Shown here: in pieces, positions 21,458 through 33,473 of the stretch
Position numbering within the stretch: the first letter of the stretch is position 1
Layout of the letters: each line of letters opens with the position of its first letter
Source of the DNA: Beroe ovata
Lineage: Eukaryota; Ctenophora; Nuda; Beroida; Beroidae
NCBI GenBank assembly: GCA_946803715.1
Contig: CAMPET010000015.1
Coordinates: forward strand, 513,154-553,788
Reading direction: 5' to 3'
DNA length: 40,635 nucleotides
Position numbers and translations under genes: made by a program
The notes under the pieces: model-generated
Database searches by the model: none
Seen by the model: only the letters and a program-made list of their open reading frames with translations
What the model was told of the DNA's origin: nothing

Positions 21458-24400
21458 TCATGCTGTACCAATCTCACCATTATCATTTGGGTTTACCACA
21501 ACGACATTTATATCAAGTTCCATCTTCCGTGATGTGACCTTTGCTTTGGCAGCCTTCTTCACTTTTTCCATATGATCTGTGATATTGGAGTTGAGAACCA
21601 GAGGGTTGAGCACTGAGTTTAGAGGGTTTATGATCAATGAAAAAATCTGGTAGTATTCGGTTGCATCGAAAATCTCTGTCGTATGGAGAAAGCAGAGGAA
21701 AATGAAGGGTATCCAACTTGCAAAATCAGTCAAGATGATCAAGGCTACCTTCCTTTGGACTGCTTTTGCTCGCTTATCAAATTTTTTATTTGCCTTTTTA
21801 TCAGCCACTTTAACAACACTATTGGTGCTTACTCTTTGTATTGAGATATAAGCAACTGACATAAGCAGAAAAGCGACTATCTGAATGACATGGCAGGCCC
21901 AAACAAATATCACTTGAGGATCACCAGTTGTGACAAAGTACTTGAAAACACAAACGTCATCGTTACCATAAAACTGGAGTTTAATGTGTTCAACACCACC
22001 ATAGTCATGTGAAAACATGGCGGATGTGAGTTTCCTGATTACGTCCCAGCTTAAATCATCATTTCCCAATCTTCCATAATATGCTTCTAGGATATCTTTG
22101 TGCTCGCTTTTGGTGGACGAACCAAAGAATATAGGGTTCTCTGAGCCATGATAGAGACCGTTAACAAAGTAATCTTCAAATCTGTCTATCAACGGTAGAA
22201 TCGCAGTTAGAACTGACACAATAATGACCATTCCTCCCGCCAATATGTTCTTAAGGACCTTTTTACGGGAAATAGGCGTAGGGAAACTTATGTCCTCTGT
22301 AATGTTAGCTGCTCTGATGATACTCAAAGCCAGCATGGACAAAACTGACATCAAGATGCCAGAAGAGTTCAAAACCCCCAGTATGGAGCATGTTTGACTG
22401 ACTAACCATTGTATCTGATGATTACAGAAATCTCGACCATAATAGATGTTATGAACACAAATTGCTAGCATGTAAATGCCAACTAAGAGATCACCAAAAC
22501 TCATAAGGAACAGGAAAGCAACGTTGCTGAAGCGCTGACTTGTTCTGCATACCAACAGATCCCTGAATGTCAGTGGAAGGGAGAACATATTGAAACTTAT
22601 GGCTAGTATTGCTAAAATCCAGCACAATAGTTCTATCACACTACTTTTGATCATTTTCTTGTTGCAAACATTGTTGCACTCATCCGAAAGGTCTGAACAG
22701 TCTATCTGTCCGTCACACATTTTAACAACTGTAATGTAGTTTTTGCTGGTTCTGCACTGAAAGTGGTTTGAGCAGTCGGCTTCATCTGATGAATCTCCGC
22801 AATCATCAATGAGGTTACAAACTTTATCAAAAGTAATACAAACACCATTCTTGCAGGAAAATATGTCATTGTGATAAGTTCTGGTTTTTCTACTTTTGAG
22901 CAGAAAGGTAAGTGTGTTGACTCTCGAAAGACTATAGACCCTATTTTTATACTGGCCCTTGCAGGAGTTATGATAAATGGGATTTTTCAGTGCGCATGTG
23001 GATGCGGCACATTTATTCAGGCAGCTTAGGTAGACATAGGATGTACCATAATAATGGCTACAGTCAGTTTTCCAATCATTTTTCTGTGGAACAGAAATTT
23101 TATTTCCAAGACTCCTCCCTACTGTCTGATAAATTCCCAAGGACAGGTAAGTCGTTCCACAATATCCACCAACAAGCTTATCTAAATATTCGAGACCTCT
23201 CAAGCAATGACCAATACTTACCGTATCTCCTTCCCTGATAGGTTCTGTGAAAATTTTTTTCTTCTTCCTGGACTTCTTGCAAACATCATTCTCATTTCCA
23301 CACGAATCCTTCCCATCGCAAAGGTCACTGAACTCAATGAAACCCGTGAAACAGAGGTAAACTTCAGAACAGGTAACATATCGCTTTATTCTCCAAGTAT
23401 CCCCTTTACCACACGACGGCCACTCACCCTCTTCATCGCTGCCGTCTAGACAATCGACTTCACTATCTCCAATCCATGAAATGGGGATGCTCACAGACTT
23501 GTCTGAAGAACTAAAACCTGATCTCTGACAATCACTATTTACAGTCCCCGAACAAGAGTTTTCATCATTACCATCATCACAGTCAGCAACACCATCGCAA
23601 AGTTGATGCTTGTGAACCAAGCAGGACATGGACTGTTTGACACATTTTACATCCATTTTGTTGTCACAAAGTGGGGGTCTGTCTATCAAATGTGAGTTAC
23701 AAATAATCTGTCTTGCTACAGTTGAGGAATACCCATCAATATTGCAGGACATTCCAACCCTCATAGGGTCAGAACAATTTGTTTGCTCCCTGTATCCTAC
23801 ACAAATTGGTCCAAAATCTAGGGTTGAATGTCCAGCTGTCCATACATTAACTTCGCCTATAGGACCACACCTGGTTAAATTGAATATCGGTATCATAGTA
23901 TCTTTGTAGTCCATTGATTGACAATACTTCAATAAATCGGTTGAATTACAGAGGTTTTGGTCCTGGTTGTCTACACATAAATTGTTGGCAGGGTTCTTGT
24001 TTCTACAGTGAGATGCCACAGAACGTGCGTCTATACCAAAAAAAGATCCAGTATTGCATAATATCCCATAAGCAAATCCATTACAATAAATTTCGTCATC
24101 CAACGAAGAATTAAACTCCTTCATACCCCACGCCCTGTCTGTAATTATCCCATCACAAAGTTTTGTTGAGTCCTGACATTTTGCATAATCAGAACCTCTA
24201 CATACCTGACGGTCAAAAATGGTATCACTGCATAATTTTGATTGATAATTATGGATCAAAGTATAGCCATCCTCATATTCTGCAGCACAAAGATGCCCAC
24301 AAGGGTTTCCTCCCTTTTGTAAAAATATAACTTTCTCTGTTTCTGGAAAAGGTCCACCGATTATTGGTGGACGAAGCTGAGTCCCACCAAAACCACAAGC

Positions 24401-24891
24401 TTGGTAACTAATCAAGTCATTACTGCACAAGTTGCTCATCAAAACATACGATGTCCGGCCAGCATACTTTACATTGACTGTGTATTTTTCATCTGACCGT
24501 AGACATTTGTAGTATGTAGAATCATCGTTATCATCATGACAGATCTTCTTCAAGAATCCATTAAACTCTTCAATTGTACAATCTTCTGAAAATCATAGTT
24601 ATCATGTTGCCATGTTATCATCTGGGACTAGGATGAATCATGATGATTTTGGAGAGCTTTCGATGATTCAGCTCATCAAAATGCAGCAATCGCTCTAAAA
24701 TCTCAAAAAGAATCGATAAAATGTTGACATTTTATCGATTATAATCGGTAATTACTGTTCAATTTCCGATCGTCCTCGCCCAAAATGCTTTAGTTTCAAA
24801 TGATAAAAGCCTAACCTGTTATTTTTCCGTCTGATCTCTGTCCACTTGTAACGAGGCAAATAACTAGCATTAACAAAAAAATCTTGTCCAT
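21458..24891 (-). CDS. LDLa-repeat rhodopsin-like G protein-coupled receptor
   Basis: Two exons, 24891-24816 (leader) and 24585-21458, joined at phase 1, give 1067 residues. Residues 1-17 are a signal peptide (MDKIFLLMLVICLVTSG). A Cys-rich ectodomain of about 620 residues has LDLa modules at about 340-370, 400-418 (partial), 431-461, 600-630 and 634-666, with CDGxxDCxDxxDE calcium-binding motifs. Seven helices follow at about 673-695, 714-738, 751-782, 804-826, 916-941, 971-993 and 1002-1023. TM6 has TDFASWIPF, as in relaxin and glycoprotein-hormone receptor relatives, but no leucine-rich repeats are present. The DRY position reads SIIRA and NPxxY reads NPLVL. Extracellular loop 2 is unusually long, about 90 residues. 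Ligand unknown. Confidence 0.92.
24724..24781. repeat. Dispersed 57-bp repeat, copy 1 (in receptor intron)
   Basis: GACATTTTATCGATTATAAT CGGTAATTACTGTTCAATTTCCGATCGTCC matches the reverse complement of 31620-31677 with few changes, so it is an interspersed repeat. Confidence 0.6.
24816..24891 (-). CDS. LDLa receptor exon 1 (signal peptide)
   Basis: 76 nt from ATG to AACAG/GTTAGG, phase 1. It encodes a clear signal peptide followed by QRSDGKIT. It joins the next exon as Glu then DCTIEEFNGF. The 230-bp intron is the only one in the gene. Confidence 0.85.
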
Positions 24892-24949
24892 GGCAAAAGG
24901 AATTGAAAATTTCGAGGCCGCGAATTTTATGAAATCTATTCTCAGGAAG

Positions 24950-24957
24950 CTTTTATA
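24950..24957 (-). promoter_or_regulatory. TATA box (TATAAAAG) of the LDLa receptor gene
   Basis: TATAAAAG on the minus strand lies about 60 bp upstream of the receptor ATG, which predicts transcription starting near 24925 and a 5' UTR of about 30-35 nt. It is the only textbook core promoter element I can place in the window. Confidence 0.55.
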
Positions 24958-26273
24958 TTGTCGCTCTAAATGGTTCATTCTTATTCATTATAAGGGTAGA
25001 CAATATATTTTTGATAGGTCTTTGAGACTTTATTCTTAAGTATTTAAGGTCTTTTGCAAGATATTGAAATCTGTTGTCAGTCACCTGCTTCAGATGCCTG
25101 ACCCGATTTTCGTTTTTTTCGGTTCTTGAAAGATAGATTTTATTGTTCTGGAGTTCTACTTCAATAAAGTTTATATAGCTCGATTATGATAACGTTTCTA
25201 GTAATATATATTTTGAGAAGCTTTTATTTATTAAGCTTTTATTTATCAAATCTTATCAACTTTTATCGACATGATCTATGATAGTTATAGTGTTCAGATG
25301 GTATATTGGTACTGCAGTTAGCCTATCATTGTCGAGCTACACTCGATTTGAATCCCCGCCATGCTCACTGAGCTAAGGGTTCTATGTTTCTCAATTCTCA
25401 AGCGCAATGCCCATGCAGTCACACGGTTCACTCGGCCGATCATACAGGAAACTGTGTGAGATCAGGGTCATAATGTCATAATGTGGAGCTCTCTATTACA
25501 GTGAAATCTCAGGCAAATAAAGTATAGATTAGTCAGAACAGCAGTTACCTTCAAACTATAATTAAAAATCATATTTGAATGAGGACATTCCTTCATGCGA
25601 AGTTTCCTTATCTCCACAAATTCTACCTTGCAACCGATGACGGAACCCAATGACGTGATTTTTCCAACAACTACCAACTGCATCCAACAAAACCAAAGCT
25701 GGCCGTCAGAACAAGACGGTGTCCTTCAATTTCGACAAGGAACTTGATGTTAACTTTGATTTGGAGAAAGTAAAATGTAATAGTGCCTTGCAAGATTTTT
25801 TCAAAACGTGATGAGTTTGAGAGTGGTAAGAAGGCACCAGTAATTTTTTGTACCGGTATTTAGTATTTACTATTTCGATGTTATAACCTTAACAGTTGAA
25901 CTGAGGTCAAATACGACCGATGCGCATGAAATTAAACCCAATCGACCATATCCAGTGAATCACGTGAATCATTGACTATTGCACCGGATTTTCGACTTGA
26001 TTACTAATTACTTGTTTACGCATGATGCGTCGTATGGTTTTTATGCTAAGTGCTGATCTGGTCGCCGAATTTGCATAAATGTTATTTCCAATCAGAAGAA
26101 TTGATTGATTTCGCTGACGGACCTCATGTTGTTACATAGGTAGATCGATATTCAGATATAGGGAAATATGGGAGATATGTATATCAAAAGGCATGAAATT
26201 CTTATTCTATGCTATGTTTAGGTGTTATGGCCGTCAAGACTATTTCAATTACTTGAGAGTTGAGGAGGAGACC
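24958..26273. other. Divergent promoter region between receptor and ELMO
   Basis: About 1.3 kb, AT-rich, with one tRNA-like sequence near 25292-25360 and no supported coding exon. A CTATGTTTAG acceptor just before 26221 suggests that the ELMO start codon lies in an exon with spliced 5' leader sequence. Confidence 0.5.
25292..25360 (+). repeat. tRNA-like sequence, probable tRNA-derived SINE fragment
   Basis: TGGTATATTGGT fits a polymerase III A box, and GATTTGAATCC fits a B box (9 of 11 to GGTTCGAATCC). They are 46 bp apart, as in a tRNA gene. The acceptor and T stems do not pair well, so this is a decayed tRNA or SINE head rather than a functional tRNA. Confidence 0.4.
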
Positions 26274-26336
26274 ATGAGTACGAAGGGTGCTATAGTACTG
26301 CCCAATGGACAAGGAATGCAATGGGAGTTCTTTAAT
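26274..26336 (+). CDS. ELMO: ELMO exon 1 (start)
   Basis: ATG with A at -3 (GAGACCATGA), 21 codons, donor AAT/GTGAGT. GAIVLPNGQGMQWEFFN aligns with the start of the human Rho-binding domain (VAIEWPGAYPKLMEID). The frame stays open upstream, but no other in-frame ATG has this alignment support. Confidence 0.8.
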
Positions 26337-29300
26337 GTGAGTAAAATTTTGGGAAATTCTATTGTATTTTTCTGTGTAAGGTAAGGTTCAGGACAAAGGT
26401 TTAGGGTTTGAGAAAGAGTAATTAGGGTATAGGTTTTGGTAGACATTACGCAAGAGCCAAGATATCGCATCGACCCAGGACACAATAACGGATGTCTGAT
26501 GTACTGATCTGCGATTATTTACCTTCTTGATAGGAATTGTATCATTTCAACAACCATAATAAAGCACTGCGAAGTTAGAAGCATTGGTAAACTTGTCTTA
26601 TGTTGTAACAGTTGTCAGCTTAATCTATGCTAATCAGGACAATGCCTACACCTTTATCCCAATATAAAACTTTCGGCTCAAATAACTTGTCTTCTCACCT
26701 TCGCCTGAAAATTCGCCATATAATCTCGATGATGTTATTCCACGTAATCTACTATATCGCAACTTTCCAACTGAGCGAGGATCAACATTGACTCAAATTA
26801 CAGACTTATCACTACCATTCTTTGTTAACATATATTGTCTTCTCTTTTCCTCCCGCATATTTTGTCTCAATAATTCGCTTAGACAACGCGTTGACATGTG
26901 TTCTGACACCATCACGTTAATAAATATTGCGTTGCTCTTCTTCCAGCTGATGTATTGACGATTCCATATATATATGATATCGTATATATGTGCTCATATT
27001 AACATGTGTTTTACTCTCAACATATAATATGTGTATCATGGATGTGTTCAAGCGGTTGCCATTTCTTTCTTGTCGAGTTACATTTCGTCAAGCTGTTCTG
27101 TTAGACACCTTGAAGTAGTGTGTTTATGATGCATCTCAATTTTCTAACGGCACTCAAAAGTAGAATCACAAAACCGCTCAGAATTTATTTCTTATCAACT
27201 GTTGGTGCGTTTGGTATCGAGTTGCTCCTTTTTTACTTTTTTAAAAGTCCGGCATTTTACGATGTTCATTGTTCAGTGCTTTTCCCCTCGTAATGGCCTC
27301 CCAATCAATGATTAGTGATTACTGACTACGATGTACGCCGGTCATTGTTAGAAATTGCACTGGGTCCCCTGTCACAATTAGTCCCCAGTTATTTCCCCCT
27401 GTTACAATAATTGGTTGTTATCCTGTAACCACACGTCCCATTATGCCATACATAACAAATAATAAGGATGTTGCTGGACTAAACGTCAATTTGACGAACC
27501 GTGTGTCCTCATTTCCTTTCCCTACTTTGTTGGCTTTGTCACGACAGTTGCATTTCTACGATATACCTATGCACGAATTACCACTCAATACCGCAATAAT
27601 CGTGGGATACAAGTTAACAAGCGGTGTCTGACTCAAAGTTCAATCTGAAACCTCAACTCACTTCCCTAATTTATGATAGTCAATCTGGAATCCCGATTTC
27701 TATAGGTACGAACTACAAAATCTCACAATGCTCATTTTTCAGCATGATTCACTGTCGACGATTGTTGCTCGGGCTCAGATTGAGCTCAACGTTGAAGGGA
27801 ATGTAGAGGAGTGGGCGTTGATGAACGAAAAGAGTGGGAGATTTATCACTGAACAGGTAAAAAGTTGAACTATTATTCAATAACTATGATAGATTACCTA
27901 TTTAATAGATAGATAGATTACCTAATTGATGTATTGGCGGATATGTTTCACCATGAAGTCAGCTTTGTCATAATTTGACTGGGTTTGACTTGATGAACTC
28001 AAGAGTCAAGTTGATCCCTAAATCTTAGAAACAATTCGTACCACGAGTACAAACTTACAAAATCAATGCCCTCCCCTAATCGATAATAACTTGGTAATTA
28101 GATCTAATAATCAAATTAGTGCACTATAATCAAATTAGTAGGTATACCCAATAGGCTACAACTCATGAACATAGGAACATATTTCGCTGCATAACTAAGT
28201 CAGGAATATAATTAGGGTAGCTTAATCATTACCCCAATTGTCTTCGTGAATATCTCAAAACACTGAGATCTCGCGACCTTCGGGCATCGCCTGTGACCAA
28301 TTATAGTAAGGGTCACATGTGACCTTGTCTCATCAGTCATATGTTCCAATTAGGAGTCACGTGACACTCCTGACATAAGCGCTATCTCTCTCTCTCTCAT
28401 TTCTCTGGATACGTGCCCATGTTCCCCAGTACACGTGTAGGTCACGTGTTACATGGTATCACGTGACTGTAACACGTTTCACTAGTGATTACCCCATACC
28501 GCAGTCCCTCACTCTCCCGCAATACTCTCTCGGTGTATAACAGCTACAGCTGTGTACACTGGCTATACCTATAGTATGTTACTATACCTATGCATATTAT
28601 GAACATTGATCTCGTTCACAGGTTCGTTTACTGTGGCATCTCCAATCAATGGAATACGGTGTGGTGCTATTCGTCCAGTTTCACCGCCACTTCTTCAGTT
28701 TTACCTCCTACTTTATGTTGCAGTTCGGTCTTGTTGCATTTTGCCCCTTTTCAGTTTTCCCTCGAATATAACCACTTCGATTATAAGGACTTTGTGTGTT
28801 TTACTCTGAGGTTGTTACTGGTTATCTGTTAGGTAATAAGGCATTTGTTGGAAATTGCGATACGATGATTTAGGTAAATCATCTGACATGATCCATATTT
28901 GACATGATCCATATCTGACATGATCCATATAGGACAGGGAACCAATTCCTTGTCACCTCCCATATCCATGTAACTTGCATGGTGCATTTCGGCAGTTTGA
29001 CAATCATTATGAACAATGAACTGTGTTATGAACTGTGTTAAAAGAAGTTTATTTATTTGATGCAATTAATTTCCATCATTAGCTGTAACCCTATCCAATT
29101 CCATGCCCTGATAATTCATTATTCAATTAACTGGGCCGCGAGTGCATAGCCCATCATCATATATAGCTCATTCCTCTTAGTTGTATTGTTTATTAATTGG
29201 TTTGCTTCATTGTGTGATTCTCTTTCAACGGGATATCATAATTCCGATACTGCAATTTCTAGGACAAGTAGTGACATTTTGTCTTGATAAAAGTGCTCTT

Positions 29301-32300
29301 TTAGTTGATTTGAAACGGTTATAAACTACCAATTGTTACGCATGATATCATTGTTACGCATGATATCATAGGCATGATGTCAACTTGCTCAACTAGCACA
29401 GTCTGAGACGGTATTTCCCTTTTTTCCGTTATGATAAAGTCCACCGACGAACACATCCTTTAGTTCTTCATTCCTGCTACTTCACTCATTGCACTCTTTC
29501 TCTTCACATGAGAAGTGTTAACTTGAGTAGTAGATCGGCAAATCCCTTCCTTTTTCTCGCAATACGGAACTCGCAATATAAACCTCAGCAGCGTTTTCCA
29601 ATTACTTCCCTGTACAGCTTTTAATACATGTGAATCGCGGATATTTTAAACTTTTGCCCGGTTTCAGACTCCCTTTCTCTGTTTGAAGTTATGAGGATTC
29701 ACTAAGACAATGTAGTAATTTCTCCCCCTCTTCATTCCCCGACATTGCCCCCCGCCCGCGCTTACTGCAGTTGAAATCGTTGCGACATTACCAATGTTCT
29801 GATTGACTTCTGCAAGGTTTAGAACCCTTGGGTTAGAACTGTAATTGATATCACTCGCAGGTGGTTTGAGGTTTCAATCTATATTTTCAATTGCCTAGAT
29901 CGATGATGTCTTTAGAGTTCAGTGACATTTCTGATGGAACTACGACAATCTCGAAGAGGATTAAAAAATCCTTTAGTTTCGCTGATAAGAATAAAAACAG
30001 CGTTTCTCTGGTTTGTATGCAAGTTCTTTTAAAGTTTAAAGATGCTAGCTTTGTTTTGAATCTTTGTATTACTTATGAATGAGGTATCTATCAGAAAGCG
30101 AATACGGAAGGATTAATATTTTCGGTAACATTGTACTGTATGTCTGGAGAAAAGTACAAGTTCCGACCGTCTATAATAACTGTATAGTCACCCTCCACTT
30201 CCTAACTCCCCCAACACAGCAACACCCCCCTCCCCTGGCACGGGGCCGACACTCCCTCCCTTCCCCTCCCCTGGCACGGGGCCGACACTCCCNNNNNNNN
30301 NNNNNNNNNNNNNNNNNNNNNNNNNNNNNNNNNNNNNNNNNNNNNNNNNNNNNNNNNNNNNNNNNNNNNNNNNNNNNNNNNNNNNNNNNNNNNNNNNNNN
30401 NNNNNNNNNNNNNNNNNNNNNNNNNNNNNNNNNNNNNNNNNNNNNNNNNNNNNNNNNNNNNGACACCCCTCCCCCTGACGTACCCCGACTCCGCAGAACC
30501 GAGCTCAGGAACTCTCTCAAGGAGTGGTCGCCACGCTGAAGCGCTCACCGAAAAGTCTTGCTGAGGACAGTGTCCGGATACTCAGCTCCAAACCGGACCA
30601 TGACATTAGTTTAGAACTGGAGAATGTCGTCAAGTACGCAGAGGTTGGTTACCACTCACAACTCCTCACCATTGATAATTACATTCTTTTCAACACTGAT
30701 TTTCAGGAACAATCCCTGACCCTCACTCTCCATCACCCTCACCTATCCTCACTATTCCTTTCCACTGCTCACCCTCACTACTCCTGACCTCAACTGCAAC
30801 ACTCCTTCTAGTTCCTCACTTCACCACTCCTGACCAATCCTCATTCACCCCTCCCAACTCCTCATCACCCCTCACCACTCTCTGTCCACTTGTCCTCACT
30901 GTTCCTCACCAGTCCTTACAGCTCCTCACCACTCCCCACCACTCCTCACAACTCCCCACCACTCCCCACCACTCTTCACCTCTCCTCACCACTCCTCACA
31001 ACTCCCTCACCTTTCCTCACAACTCCCTCACCTCACCAGGAATACTCGTACGCTCAAGAGTTCTACAGGCAGGACGGAGTCACGTACCTGCTCGACATCA
31101 TACGACGAACCCCGATATTTGATCCAATCAACTGTTCCATTCTCGCGTGTTCCCTCCAAGCGCTCTGCTTGGTCATGGACTACGTGGGAACAGACCTGTG
31201 GACTAAGATTATCGATAACATGCTCGTTAAAAAGGTAGGAGAATGTTTGAACCTGGAAAGTTGGCGCTTTTATTCGAAAGCGGGCTTGGTTAACACTTAA
31301 CAAAATCAGGAGGGGACGCTCGCTACTTAGAAATGATTTTCGAACCACATTTTAGTTCTCATTTTCGCTAGGATAAAGTGAGAAATCCTAATTTCCTGTT
31401 TTTGGGGTGTAATAATGCAAGACCGGTTTCAAATGTAGTGTACCTTTGTTTGAACTTGGTTTCGGATTTCAGAACATGTACATTGTACAGTCATGGTGCA
31501 TGGTGTGAAATGTTTGGCTGTATGAAATGCGCTGATAGTCAACGAAGTCCAATGACATTTTCATTATACACAGCTTTACATTATAGCTACACTATACAGT
31601 ATACATTATAAGGCAAGGGCGATTGAAAATCGAACTGTAATAACCGATTATAATCGATAAATTGTCGACAAAAAATCGATTTTTTCAAAAAAATCGATTC
31701 CGAAGCGCCTAGGCGACGATTATTATTGGGGGCATCCAGAACCGCTAAAAAATCGCTTGTTGTCGATANAAAGTGAGAAATCCTAATTTCCTGTTTTTGG
31801 GGTGTATTAGAGCAAGACCGGTTTCAAATGAAGTGTACCTTTGTTTTAACTTGGTTTCGGATTTCAGAACATGTACATTGTACGGTCATGGTGCATGGTG
31901 TTTGGCTGTTTGAAATGCGCTGATAGTCAACGAAGTCCAATGACATTTTCACTATACACAGATTTACATTATAGCTACACTATACAGTATACATTATGGA
32001 ATGTATGATATACATTGTATATTATTGTATAGTGAGCTGGTCATACTACCTATAAAATGGGAGAATTTTATGCAGATATCACTGTACTGCACTTGTTAGT
32101 TGTCCTGTGGGAGCCCGTGAGTGTGTGTGTGTCTGTGTCTGTGTGTGTGTCTGTGTCTGTGTGTCTGTGTCTGTGTCTACAGTACTGTTACAAATCCATA
32201 CAGTGTACATGTAAATCCATAATATGGATTCCATATAGTGCAGCGCTATATATGCTGTATATTATGGTGTACACCGTGTGTATTCTGTACACCCAATACA

Positions 32301-33442
32301 CCCAGTACACACCCAATACATACACACCCAGTACATACACATTACACACCCAGTACATACACGCACACACGCACACACACACACAAAGGCAAGATGTAAT
32401 TCGAGAATTACACAACATTCACATTGTTTACTTACCACAATTTACTGAATCTAGTCAGTGCATACCTATATATTACTGTATATTACAATGTATGTACAAT
32501 GTACATAGTTGGCACTAGGGATGCCCGATGGTATAATATGATGTTATATCATGGTATAATATGATGTTATGACGAGGGCTAGGGTATTTGGACGCAGGGC
32601 TAAGACCTGTAATACCCATCTACAGTGTACACATATCAACATCACGTATACTAAGAACATGGCGTTAACAGCTATCCAATTAACAGCTCTTGGTAAACGT
32701 ACTAGGTTAGAGGACGTAAAAAACACTGGAAAGGATGATACAGAAAACTTTGATCAAGTTTTCCGTTCGCACTGATCACAGATTAATTCACAGTCTGGAA
32801 TACAAATCACCCCACCCTCCCCCCAGCTGACAGAGATAATCAAATCGAATGAAGCGATGGAAAAGGTCCGAGTGGTACAGTCGGAGAAGATAAGATCTAG
32901 TACAATATCCAGTACTCTGACACGAAACAGTAGTATACGAGATTTTGACCTACAGAACAAGGAGTCCAGCAAGAATGACACTCTCAAGGTAGGGATATGA
33001 GATACGGGCGCAACTTTCTATACAATGTGGAGACTGTGACTAATTAATCTAAAGTCAAAATGGGGACAGACTGCTATGTCCTATGCATGCCATCAATTAC
33101 TGATATCAGGGATTGTGCTCTTTAAAATTCATTGTTCATTCATCAGACGGTAACAAATGACTCTGAGCCGCCAATGGCACAGTTTGCGTTAGCGGCTATT
33201 GATAATGTGGTACGAATGACAGATGAGGGATATGATCTGATAACATCGCCTCCAGCCCTGCTCAAAGTGTCAGACATCATCATCTACATCACAGAGTGAG
33301 CGGCGGCATGAGACATCATTCATCACATCAGTCATCACATCAGTCATCACATCAGTCATCACATCAGTCATCACATCAGTCATCACATCAGTCATCACGC
33401 AAAACACACACAGTACACACACCCACACACACANACACACGC

Positions 33443-33473
<31 letters not shown>

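Noticed and set aside
30171-30564. Long open frames spanning the N gap
   Set aside because: They exist only because the Ns contain no stops. The flanks are minisatellite, and the right part is read correctly in another frame as ELMO exon 4.
33316-33399. Regularly spaced short repeats suggesting a CRISPR array
   Set aside because: The 12-bp units are contiguous, without unique spacers, in a eukaryotic intron. This is a simple tandem repeat.
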